64,000 nucleotides of DNA. Origin: Oleiagrimonas sp963747595. Its GTDB lineage: Bacteria; Pseudomonadota; Gammaproteobacteria; Xanthomonadales; Rhodanobacteraceae. The translations under genes and the position numbers were made by a program. Positions 36,486 to 44,507 of this stretch are shown here, piece by piece. The stretch lies in the NCBI GenBank assembly GCA_963747595.1, contig CAVVFO010000002.1:868001-932000 (forward strand), read 5' to 3'. Every line of letters starts with the position of its first letter. Positions within the stretch are counted from its first letter, which is position 1. The notes below the pieces were generated by a model, which saw only the letters and a list, made by a program, of their open reading frames with translations, did no database searches and was not told the origin of the DNA.

Positions 36486-38282
36486 CTATGAAATACCGGA
36501 TGTCCGCATCGGCACGATCTGCGCGCCTTCGCCACTGCATGATCTCTCGTCGCCTCCATTCATATGGCCGCATAGACTTCTATAGTGGGAACTCGATCGC
36601 AGCAGCGCTGGATGCGTGCCGCTGGCCACCAACGCGCCCCGATCCAGCAGCAGAATCTGCTGCGCGTGACGTACGGAACTCATGCGGTGCGAGGCAAAGA
36701 TGAGCGTGTGCCCGCGAAGGCATGTATCCAGAGAACGCCACAGGCGTGCCTCGGTTGCCGTATCGAGGCCTTCACATGGTTCGTCCATGAGCACCACCGG
36801 GGCATCGCGCAACAACGCGCGGGCGATGCCGACTCGACGCACCTGTCCACCCGACAGGCGCATGCCCTCTTCCCCGACCAGCGTGTCATAGCCCTGCGGA
36901 AAGGCCATGATCTCGTCGTGGATGCAGGCCGCACGCGCGGCATCCATCATCGCCTGTTCCGATGCACCGGGGCGCCCCAGAAGCAGATTCTCGCGCACAC
37001 TGGCATGAAACAGATAAACCTGCTGCGGAACTGCCGCCACACGTGCGCGCAGATCCTCGCTGCGATAGTCGCCGACCGGTCGACCGCCCCAGGACAACGT
37101 GCCGTACTGACAATCCACAAGCCGCAGCAGCAGCTGGAGGAACGTGCTTTTGCCGGCGCCGCTGGCACCCACCACGGCGATATGCTGGCCGGGCACGATC
37201 GTCGTGGTGATATCGCACAATGCCCACGGCTCGCCCGGCGCATGGCGTACACCGACATGGCTGAAATGCAACGTATCGTCACCCGGTGACGGCGCGGGAT
37301 TATTTGGCTGCGCAACTGCCGGGCGCAGCCCCTCGAAGGCACGCAAGCGGCGGCTTGCGGCCTTCAGCTGACCCAGCGATTGCCATGCTGCGGGCATCTG
37401 TGTCACGGCCTCGAAGCAGCCCAGTACCAGCAGGATCACGGGCGCGAAGTCGATCGCCCGAAGATGATGCGCACGCACCAGCACGATCAGCACACCGGCG
37501 CTTGCCAGCACCGCCAGATGGGTCAACAGCAGGAAGCCCGCGTTGGACAGCCCCGTGAGATGCGACAAACGTTTCTGGCTGGCGATCCAGCGCCGGCTGA
37601 GTGCGTGGATCCCGCGCAGGCGTGCCGGCATTGCGCCAAAGACAGTCAGCTCACCCAGGCCATCGACCACCTCCACCATCGATGCCTTCAGCGCCGCCGA
37701 AAGTCGCACCGCTTGCGCGCCGGGACGCGCCGCCAGTCGCTGCATCAGCAGAGGCAGCGCAATACCGGCAAGCGCCAGGAATGACAGTGCGACCGCGGCC
37801 ACCAGCGGGCTGAACCACGCCAGTACGCCGCCAGCCCCGACGACGCAAAGGAATCCCGCCGCCATGGGCAGGACCAGGCGCAGATAGACCTGATCCAGGG
37901 TATCGATGTCAGTGCGCACGCGCGCCAGCAGATCTCCATTGCGCAGACCCTGCAGCCGCTGCATGGATAGCGGTTCCACCTGCTGATAGAACCATACCCG
38001 CAGTCCGGTCAGAAGTCGCAGCGTGGCGTCATGAGTGGTCAACCGCTCCAGATAACGCCCCCCGGTGCGCACAATCGCCAGGCCCCGGATCAACACCGCC
38101 GGCGTGTAGTAATTGAAGTCGACGCCGCTCAACCCGGCGGCGGCCATGCTGGCCAGGAACCAGCCGGCCAACGCCAATAGCGCCACGTTGGCACCCAGCG
38201 TAAGCACACTGCACAGCACGCCAAGCGCGAACCAAGCGGCATAGGGGCGGGCCAGCCGCAGCCACCAGCGGAAATCGCTCAT
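36486..38282 (-). CDS. cydC: Heterodimeric thiol-exporting ABC transporter subunit CydC
   Basis: Half-transporter with six membrane helices and one ATPase domain, 598 aa. With CydD it exports glutathione and cysteine, needed for cytochrome bd assembly. Walker A is GASGAGKST (about residue 374), the signature is RLSGGQVRRVGIARALL and Walker B is APVVLMDEP. It overlaps cydD by 4 bp. It sits upstream of the cydA FNR box on the same strand and is read from the cydD promoter. Confidence 0.93.
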   Translation of the reverse strand: MSDFRWWLRLARPYAAWFALGVLCSVLTLGANVALLALAGWFLASMAAAGLSGVDFNYYTPAVLIRGLAIVRTGGRYLERLTTHDATLRLLTGLRVWFYQQVEPLSMQRLQGLRNGDLLARVRTDIDTLDQVYLRLVLPMAAGFLCVVGAGGVLAWFSPLVAAVALSFLALAGIALPLLMQRLAARPGAQAVRLSAALKASMVEVVDGLGELTVFGAMPARLRGIHALSRRWIASQKRLSHLTGLSNAGFLLLTHLAVLASAGVLIVLVRAHHLRAIDFAPVILLVLGCFEAVTQMPAAWQSLGQLKAASRRLRAFEGLRPAVAQPNNPAPSPGDDTLHFSHVGVRHAPGEPWALCDITTTIVPGQHIAVVGASGAGKSTFLQLLLRLVDCQYGTLSWGGRPVGDYRSEDLRARVAAVPQQVYLFHASVRENLLLGRPGASEQAMMDAARAACIHDEIMAFPQGYDTLVGEEGMRLSGGQVRRVGIARALLRDAPVVLMDEPCEGLDTATEARLWRSLDTCLRGHTLIFASHRMSSVRHAQQILLLDRGALVASGTHPALLRSSSHYRSLCGHMNGGDERSCSGEGAQIVPMRTSGIS

Positions 38283-40021
38283 GGCAGACCCGCCGTCGCT
38301 GCCAGCAACCGTGCGTACAGTCCGTCGGCTGCGCGCAATGCGACATGATTGCCCTGCTCGCGCACCCGGCCGTGATCCATCACCACGATGTGATCGGCGT
38401 GCTCCACCGTGGCCAGACGATGGGCGATGACCACCAGGCTGCGGCCGACCGCCAGTGCCGACAGGGCCTTGATCAGACGTTGCTCGTTGTCGCTGTCCAG
38501 ATGCGCACTGACTTCATCGACCACCACGAACGGCGCATCCTTGACCAGTGCCCGGGCAATTGCCAGCCGCTGTGCCTCGCCGCCCGACAGGCGCAAGCCA
38601 CGCTCGCCGATGGCGGTGTCCAGGCCGCGCGGCAGGGCGGCGACCACATCGTGTGCCTGCGCCTGACGCAGCGCCTGCCACAGCGTCTCGTCATCGGCAT
38701 TGAGCCGACCCAGGCAAAGATTCTCCCGCACGCTGCCGAAAAGCAGATGCGGCTGCTGCGGCACCCACGCCACCTTGGTATGCCAGGACTCCAGCGCAAT
38801 ATCCGCCAGCGCCACGCCGTCAACCTCCACCGAGCCACTGTCCGGGCGCAGCAGCCCCAGAAGCATCAATGCCAACGTACTCTTGCCGGCACCAGTCGGA
38901 CCGACCACCGCCATCATCTGGCCGGCACGACCGATATGCAGATCGATATCGCGCAGCGCGGTATCACCGTGCGGGTACGTGTAGTTCAGCGAACGGACTC
39001 GCACGCGGGGAACCCCGCCGGTCAGCACACCGAAACGCGTGCAGGTTCCCGCGGACACCGGCGTATCCAACAACTCCACCATGCGCTCGGCCGCACCGAT
39101 TGCCTCCATCCGCGCGTGATAGACACTCCCCATATTGCGCAACGGCAGGTAAAAATCAGGCGCCAGAAGCAGCACAAGGAATCCCGCCTCGAAGCCGATG
39201 TCACCCCACAACAACCGGAACCCGATCAGCACCGCCACCATGGCGATGCTCACCGTCGCCAGAAACTCCAGTACCAGCGAAGACAGGAATGCCAGACGCA
39301 GAACCGCCATGGTGCTGCTGCGGTAATCCTCCGAGAGCCGGGCGATGAGGCGCGCCTCGCGCCGCCCCATGTTGAATATTTTCAATGTGGTCAGGCCGCG
39401 CAGGGCATCCAGAAAGTGTCCGGACAGCAGTCCCATGCGTTGCCACTGGCGCTGATTGAGCGCTTCCGCCCCTTTTCCGATAAACACCATGAAGACCGGA
39501 ATCAATGGTGCGGTCAGCAAAAGGATGAGCGCAGACATCCAGTCAATGGGGAAAATCACCACCAGTATCGCCAGCGGAATCAGCATCGCCAGCGCCGTCT
39601 GCGGCAAATAGCGGCCATAGTAGGCCTCGAGACTTTCCACGCCGTCGGTGACGGTGTTGACGACTTCGCCGGTCTGCACGCTGCGCTGCCAGACGATCCC
39701 CAACGAGGTGAGATGCGTCATCAGCCGATGACGCACCGACAGTTTGATGGCGCTTGCAGCGGCGAAGGAGGCACGCTCCATGGCATAGGCGAGTGCCGCG
39801 CGCAGACAGATGATGGCGAGCAGCATCAGCAACGGAGGCCATAGCTTCTCCAGCCCTGCGTGGCCGAAAATCACGGCAGCGGCGAGATGCGCCAGCAATG
39901 CGGCCTGCACGATGAGCAGCACGCCGCTGGACATGCCCAGACCGATCGCACAACCCACGGACGCACGCACCAGCGGACGCTGCGTCTTCAACCAGGCAAG
40001 TGATGGATTCGATGGCTGCAT
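38279..40021 (-). CDS. cydD: Thiol-exporting ABC transporter subunit CydD
   Basis: Partner of CydC, 580 aa, with six membrane helices then an ATPase domain with Walker A GPTGAGKST, signature LRLSGGEAQRLAIARALV and Walker B APFVVVDEVSA. The ATG at 40019-40021 is preferred over an in-frame upstream start. The order cydD-cydC followed by cydAB, all on one strand, puts the exporter and oxidase side by side. An FNR box upstream (40119-40132) suggests oxygen-limited expression. Confidence 0.93.
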   Translation of the reverse strand: MQPSNPSLAWLKTQRPLVRASVGCAIGLGMSSGVLLIVQAALLAHLAAAVIFGHAGLEKLWPPLLMLLAIICLRAALAYAMERASFAAASAIKLSVRHRLMTHLTSLGIVWQRSVQTGEVVNTVTDGVESLEAYYGRYLPQTALAMLIPLAILVVIFPIDWMSALILLLTAPLIPVFMVFIGKGAEALNQRQWQRMGLLSGHFLDALRGLTTLKIFNMGRREARLIARLSEDYRSSTMAVLRLAFLSSLVLEFLATVSIAMVAVLIGFRLLWGDIGFEAGFLVLLLAPDFYLPLRNMGSVYHARMEAIGAAERMVELLDTPVSAGTCTRFGVLTGGVPRVRVRSLNYTYPHGDTALRDIDLHIGRAGQMMAVVGPTGAGKSTLALMLLGLLRPDSGSVEVDGVALADIALESWHTKVAWVPQQPHLLFGSVRENLCLGRLNADDETLWQALRQAQAHDVVAALPRGLDTAIGERGLRLSGGEAQRLAIARALVKDAPFVVVDEVSAHLDSDNEQRLIKALSALAVGRSLVVIAHRLATVEHADHIVVMDHGRVREQGNHVALRAADGLYARLLAATAGLP

Positions 40022-40118
40022 AAGCGGGTCGCGCGAAAAAATAACGGGAACGAACAACCGTCAACCATGCTTGAACCATGGGGAGCACGAAGCATAAAAT
40101 GCGCTTGATGCGCACCTC

Positions 40119-40132
40119 TTGATCCAGATCAT
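40119..40132 (-). promoter_or_regulatory. FNR box upstream of cydDC
   Basis: TTGATCCAGATCAT differs from the consensus at one outer base. On the minus strand TATGCT (40096-40091) lies 32 bp away centre to centre, so the box suits class II activation of cydD. On the plus strand no hexamer sits at the same distance, so the divergent fnr gene may be affected differently, perhaps repressed or unaffected. Confidence 0.75.
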
Positions 40133-40168
40133 TTCCTCCTCCACCCATCGGCATTGTCCGATCCACAC

Positions 40169-40194
40169 ATGCTCCGTCTGTATGCTCCGTCTGT
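40169..40194. repeat. Tandem 13-bp direct repeat before fnr
   Basis: ATGCTCCGTCTGT occurs twice head to tail (40169-40181 and 40182-40194) in the intergenic region between cydD and fnr, about 100 bp before the fnr start. It could reflect a simple duplication or a binding-site pair; nothing else indicates which. Confidence 0.8.
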
Positions 40195-40291
40195 GGCATT
40201 TATGCGTTGCGCCGCCATGCGGCGGTCGACGACAGCGCGTCAGGCGAACAAGGCAACTGCGCGTGACACTTCTGCCCTGAAGGAGAGGCAA

Positions 40292-41035
40292 ATGCCTGCA
40301 ACGTTCCAATACATGCAAGAGGTTCAGAAAGCGTGCAGCCACTGCTCATTGCAGCACCTGTGCTTGCCCTACGGATTAAACAGTGCCGACACGGCGAGGC
40401 TGGAGATCCTCGTCGACGTGGGCCGGCCCTTCGTGCGCGGCAGCACCATTTTCGCCCAGGGGGATCCGCTGACCGCAATCTACGCCGTGGTCAGAGGATC
40501 GGCCAAGACGGCCATGGTCGATGCCGATGGCCTGGAGCAGATCATGGGCTTTTACTATCCCGGGGACCTCATCGGCCTCGACGGCATGGCAACAAAAACC
40601 CACCAGTGTTCCGCCAGTGCACTGGAACATACGGCCTTGTGCCGCATCCCCTTCGATCAGCTGGATGATCTGCTGGGCGAGTTGTCCGGTTTGCGTCGGC
40701 AGGTGATGCGGCTGATGAGCCAGACCATCTCCAACGACGAACAATTGCTTCTGACCCTTGGCCGCAAAAACAGCGAGGCCCGTATCGCCACGCTCGTGCT
40801 CAGCCTCAGCCGCAGATGCGAGCAGCGCGGCATGTCGGCTTCACCCATCCACCTCAGCATGGCTCGCGCCGATCTGGCCAACTTCCTCGGCATGCGCGTG
40901 GAGACCGTCAGCCGCATCCTCCGCAGGCTGCAGGAACAACGGATCATTCGCGTGGAACGAACAGCCGTGCACATTCTTGACGAGAAGGCACTGAAGAGCG
41001 CCTCCGGTCGCGGCGCCTGGGCCGTCGATCAGTAG
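40292..41035 (+). CDS. fnr: FNR-family oxygen-sensing regulator
   Basis: Transcription factor that binds a [4Fe-4S] cluster under low oxygen. The 247-aa protein has the four cluster cysteines: Cys15, Cys18 and Cys24 in an N-terminal CSHCSLQHLC and Cys117 in HTALCRIPF, matching E. coli FNR spacing. The recognition helix keeps Glu204, Ser207 and Arg208 (VETVSRIL), which read TTGAT half-sites. The ATG at 40292 follows an AGGAGAGG site; upstream in-frame starts are less likely. It is divergent from cydDC, and eight matching boxes surround it in the island. Confidence 0.94.
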   Translation: MPATFQYMQEVQKACSHCSLQHLCLPYGLNSADTARLEILVDVGRPFVRGSTIFAQGDPLTAIYAVVRGSAKTAMVDADGLEQIMGFYYPGDLIGLDGMATKTHQCSASALEHTALCRIPFDQLDDLLGELSGLRRQVMRLMSQTISNDEQLLLTLGRKNSEARIATLVLSLSRRCEQRGMSASPIHLSMARADLANFLGMRVETVSRILRRLQEQRIIRVERTAVHILDEKALKSASGRGAWAVDQ

Positions 41036-41149
41036 ATACGCATCGATGTGGCTTGAGGCGTAGGCGGCAAGGCACCGGAAAGTGTTGCACCGCCGCTTCC
41101 CCTGTGACAGTTTGCGGCATCACTGGCGCCACAACCTCAGGAGACAAGG

Positions 41150-42502
41150 ATGCGTGGCGGATCGTCCAACGGCAAGTGTCGCGATCGTGGCATCGGGCTG
41201 TTCGGCGCGATTGCCATTGGCGTGGGCGGCATGATCGGCGGCGGCATCTTTGCGGTTCTCGGTGAGGCGGTCTCCATTGCCCACGGCGCCACACCTTTTG
41301 CGTTCCTCGTGGGTGGCATCGTCGCATTCCTCACTGCCATCGCCTACGCTCGCCTTTCGGTCGCTCTGCCTACCCGCGGCGGAACCGTCACTTTCATCGA
41401 CGAGGCATTCGGCAACAATGTGCTCTCGGGCAGCCTCAACCTGATGCTGTGGCTGAGTTACCTGGTGACCATCGCAATGTACGCCCTGGCGTTCTCTTCG
41501 TATGCACAGACATTTTTTTTGTCGCCGCATGACGCATGGCCACATCATGTGCTGATCAGCCTCGCCATTGTCCTGCCCACGGCGATCAACATCATGAGCG
41601 CGCGATTCGTCAGCCGCTCCGAGACGGCGATCGTTGCCCTGAAGCTGACCCTGATCCTGATCGTCATCGTCGCCAGCGCACCCTACGTGCATCTGGCCCA
41701 TGCAGTGTCGATGGACCGCTCGGATTGGCTGGCAGCAATTCCCGGCGGCCTGATCATCTTCGTGGCCTACGAGGGCTTCGAGCTGATCGCCAATTCCGCC
41801 GAAGACGTGAGGGAACCCAGGCGGACACTGCCCATGGCATTTCTTGGCTGCGTGACCTTCGTGGTGATTCTCTACGTGCTGATTGCAATCATCACCATCG
41901 GCACGGTGCCGGAAAGTACGCTGATGCAGGCAAAGGACTATGTGTTGGCCGCGGCCGCGAAGCCGGCACTGGGGGATGCAGGCTTCATCATGGTGGCGGC
42001 AGCGGCATTGCTGGCTACATTTTCCGCTATCAATGCCACGATCTACGGCAACGCCAGACTCGGCTACACCTTGGCCAAGGCCGGGCAGTTGCCGGAACGG
42101 CTCGATCATCAGATCGGCAACCGTCCAGTGAGCGGCGTCGTCATCACCGCAGCCATCAGCCTTGTGGTTGCCAACAGCATTGACTTGACCAGTATCGCCA
42201 TCATCGGCAGCGCCAGTTTTCTGCTGGTCTTTGCCCTTGTGAACCTCAGCGCCTTGCGTCTGCGCAAGCGCATCGGCGGGTCGGGAGTGATTTACGCGAC
42301 AGGCGCACTGATGTGTGGCCTCGCCCTGCTGGTATTGCTGGCACACACATGGACGCGCGATGTACTGGCCGTCTTCGTGTTTCTGGGATTTGTGGGTCTG
42401 TCCGTGCTTTTCGAGACAGTCTACGGCCGCTGGTTTCGCGGCCATTTTCTCGGGCGCCGCTATGCCGTCGGAGGAACCCATTTCCGTCGCCGTGGAAAAT
42501 GA
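41150..42502 (+). CDS. APC-superfamily amino acid permease
   Basis: A 450-aa membrane transporter with about 12 helices. The N-terminal GVGGMIGGGIFAVLGEAV is the APC substrate-binding loop, and EGFELIANSAEDVREPRRTL is typical of the long loop between helices 6 and 7. Substrate is not clear from sequence. It lies between fnr and the first usp gene on the same strand, with an AGGAG site 10 bp before its ATG. No FNR box was found immediately upstream. Confidence 0.88.
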   Translation: MRGGSSNGKCRDRGIGLFGAIAIGVGGMIGGGIFAVLGEAVSIAHGATPFAFLVGGIVAFLTAIAYARLSVALPTRGGTVTFIDEAFGNNVLSGSLNLMLWLSYLVTIAMYALAFSSYAQTFFLSPHDAWPHHVLISLAIVLPTAINIMSARFVSRSETAIVALKLTLILIVIVASAPYVHLAHAVSMDRSDWLAAIPGGLIIFVAYEGFELIANSAEDVREPRRTLPMAFLGCVTFVVILYVLIAIITIGTVPESTLMQAKDYVLAAAAKPALGDAGFIMVAAAALLATFSAINATIYGNARLGYTLAKAGQLPERLDHQIGNRPVSGVVITAAISLVVANSIDLTSIAIIGSASFLLVFALVNLSALRLRKRIGGSGVIYATGALMCGLALLVLLAHTWTRDVLAVFVFLGFVGLSVLFETVYGRWFRGHFLGRRYAVGGTHFRRRGK

Positions 42503-42516
42503 TTGATTCAGATCAA
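42503..42516 (+). promoter_or_regulatory. FNR box upstream of the first usp gene
   Basis: TTGATTCAGATCAA is a perfect match to TTGAT-N4-ATCAA and abuts the permease stop codon. TAGAAT at 42539-42544 is 32 bp away centre to centre, giving a class II layout. The translation start lies 90 bp downstream. Confidence 0.88.
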
Positions 42517-42606
42517 CACTGCACGCCATGGCCAAACCTAGAATCATGTCATTCGCGCAGCGGTCCGGTTGCCGTTGTCGGCCTGTATCCATTGCGGAGG
42601 CCTGCC

Positions 42607-43071
42607 ATGTTCAAACGTATCCTGGTGCCCGTGGACGGCTCGGACCTGTCCCTGCGAGCACTCGACACGGGGCTTGAACTGGCCCGAACGCTCGACGCGG
42701 AGGTCTGCGTTGTTCACGTGGTCATGCCATTCAAGGCGATGTGGGATTCGGCAGAGATCCTGGGGGTCAACCAGGCCATCTACGAGGATCAGCTGAACAA
42801 ATCCTTTTACGAGAAACAAGCGGTCACGATTGCCGAAGCATTTCTGAAAGAGGCGTCCAAGCGTGCAGCAGCCGCGGGTGTCGATTGCAACAGCAGCTAC
42901 GTGTTTCATCGCCGCGCTCATGTAGCGATCGGAAAGATGGCACTGGAACGCGGCTGTGACCTCATCGTCATGGGCTCGCATGGTCGTCATGGCCTGAACG
43001 AACTGCTTCTGGGAAGCGTGACCCACAAGGTGATCATCAAGAACCAGGTGCCCGTGCTGGTCTGCCATTGA
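42607..43071 (+). CDS. Universal stress protein, UspA family (first copy)
   Basis: A 154-aa Usp-fold protein with the N-terminal MFKRILVPVDGSDLS and the nucleotide-binding signature GSHGRHGLNELLLGSVTHKV, so ATP binding is likely. It differs from the second copy by about nine extra residues in the middle (FKAMWDSAEILGVNQAIY). Universal stress proteins help bacteria survive energy starvation and anoxia. It is preceded by an FNR box. Confidence 0.93.
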   Translation: MFKRILVPVDGSDLSLRALDTGLELARTLDAEVCVVHVVMPFKAMWDSAEILGVNQAIYEDQLNKSFYEKQAVTIAEAFLKEASKRAAAAGVDCNSSYVFHRRAHVAIGKMALERGCDLIVMGSHGRHGLNELLLGSVTHKVIIKNQVPVLVCH

Positions 43072-43100
43072 CCGGATGCACGGGAGACTGCAATAAACCG

Positions 43101-43114
43101 TTGACTCAGATCAA
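43101..43114 (+). promoter_or_regulatory. FNR box upstream of the second usp gene
   Basis: TTGACTCAGATCAA has one mismatch, C for T in the left half-site. GATCAT at 43137-43142 occupies the position 32 bp away that holds the -10 hexamer in the other promoters. It lies in the 138-bp gap between the two usp genes, which therefore have separate promoters. Confidence 0.75.
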
Positions 43115-43209
43115 TGTTCGGCCAACGAACCCGCAGGATCATGCTGCCAATGCATCGGCACCGACATTGCCGTTTCCTGCCACGTCCGACGACCTAGTGG
43201 AGCATTCGC

Positions 43210-43647
43210 ATGTTCAAGCACATTCTTTTGCCCATCGACGGTTCGGATCTTTCCCTGCGCGCCCTGGACACGGGGATCGAGCTGGCCGGCAGGCTCGATG
43301 CTTCCGTTCACGTGTTTCACGTCGCCATCCCCTTCATGGCCATGTCCTACTTTGTCGAGATCATGCAGGCCAATCAGGCCTCCTATGACCAGCAGGCAGC
43401 CACCACGGCGGAAGACTATCTGCGCGAAGGGTGCAAGCGCGCGGCTGCCGCCGGGGTTCCCTGCCAGAGCAGCTACGTGTTCCACCATCAGCCCCATGTG
43501 GCGATCGGCGACATTGCACGGCAACAGAAATGCGATCTGATCGTCATGGGGTCCAACGGCCGGCACGGCCTGGACAGACTGCTTCTGGGCAGCGAGACGC
43601 ACAAAGTCATCCTCGAAAACACGCTCCCGGTGCTGGTCTGCCACTGA
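43210..43647 (+). CDS. Universal stress protein, UspA family (second copy)
   Basis: A 145-aa paralogue of the preceding gene: it begins MFKHILLPIDGSDLSLRAL and ends with GSNGRHGLDRLLLGSETHKV and NTLPVLVCH. The P-loop-like GSNGRHG pattern suggests ATP binding. The tandem copies have diverged well beyond recent duplication but keep the same promoter design. A GNAT gene follows 75 bp downstream. Confidence 0.93.
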   Translation: MFKHILLPIDGSDLSLRALDTGIELAGRLDASVHVFHVAIPFMAMSYFVEIMQANQASYDQQAATTAEDYLREGCKRAAAAGVPCQSSYVFHHQPHVAIGDIARQQKCDLIVMGSNGRHGLDRLLLGSETHKVILENTLPVLVCH

Positions 43648-43722
43648 CGAACCTCCACGCCAGGCAGCCATCAAAAGCCATGCACAGCCAGACGAACCAC
43701 GTCCATCGAACGGAGACGCATC

Positions 43723-44295
43723 ATGACGAACCCGGACAGCGGAACTGCACCCAAACCCGACGATCTTGCCCAGCTCCTGCTGGAAAGGGAGTACTGGATC
43801 GATGCCTTGAACGACGGCAGCCGCGTGCTGGTGCGACCGATTCGAAAAGACGATCGCGAACGCGAACGCGCCTTCATCGACAGGCTGTCACCCGAAGCCA
43901 GGCACTTCCGTTTTCTCGGCACCATCAAGTCCGCCAGCCCCGCTCTGCTCGAGCAAATGCTGGATGTCGACTATCACACGCGCACGGCTTTCGTGGCGCT
44001 GGTGCATGACAATGGCGTCCTGCGCGAGGTAGGTGTCAGTCGCTACAGCGACCTTGGCGACGGCACCCAATGCGAGTGTGCTGTCACGGTCGCCGATGAT
44101 TGGCGGCACCGCGGTCTGGCCGTCATTCTGATGCGCCACCTGATCTCCGTCGCGCGGCGCAATGGATTCCGGCAGATGATCTCGCACGATGCCGCAGACA
44201 ACGAAGCAATGCATGAACTCGCTCGATACCTGGGATTCCGCCGTAGCAGCGAACCAGGCAATGCCGCCGAGGTCATCTACACACTGGACCTGTAA
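43723..44295 (+). CDS. GNAT-family N-acetyltransferase
   Basis: A 190-aa single-domain acetyltransferase with VLVRPIRKDDRERERAF near residue 35 and the acetyl-CoA site WRHRGLAVILMRHLISVARR. GNAT proteins of this type are frequently encoded beside usp genes and phosphoketolase in low-oxygen clusters, where lysine acetylation of metabolic enzymes (for example acetyl-CoA synthetase) is a known theme. Target is unknown. It is probably read from the usp promoter. Confidence 0.85.
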   Translation: MTNPDSGTAPKPDDLAQLLLEREYWIDALNDGSRVLVRPIRKDDRERERAFIDRLSPEARHFRFLGTIKSASPALLEQMLDVDYHTRTAFVALVHDNGVLREVGVSRYSDLGDGTQCECAVTVADDWRHRGLAVILMRHLISVARRNGFRQMISHDAADNEAMHELARYLGFRRSSEPGNAAEVIYTLDL

Positions 44296-44507
44296 AAGCC
44301 GCGTTGCCCCGCACCGATCGAGCCGCAAGCAAGTGGCATCGTTCTTGCCGGACAGGACGCGGCGCAACGTGCAACAGACCCCATCGGTACCGGCACGGCC
44401 GGCCGGGAATTTCCGGCCGCCTCGGAACATGCCTGCAGCAACGCAGCGAGCGACAGCTACGGCGCCCTCGCCCGCTCTCATGCCGCACGAAAAGACGCGT
44501 CGATATC

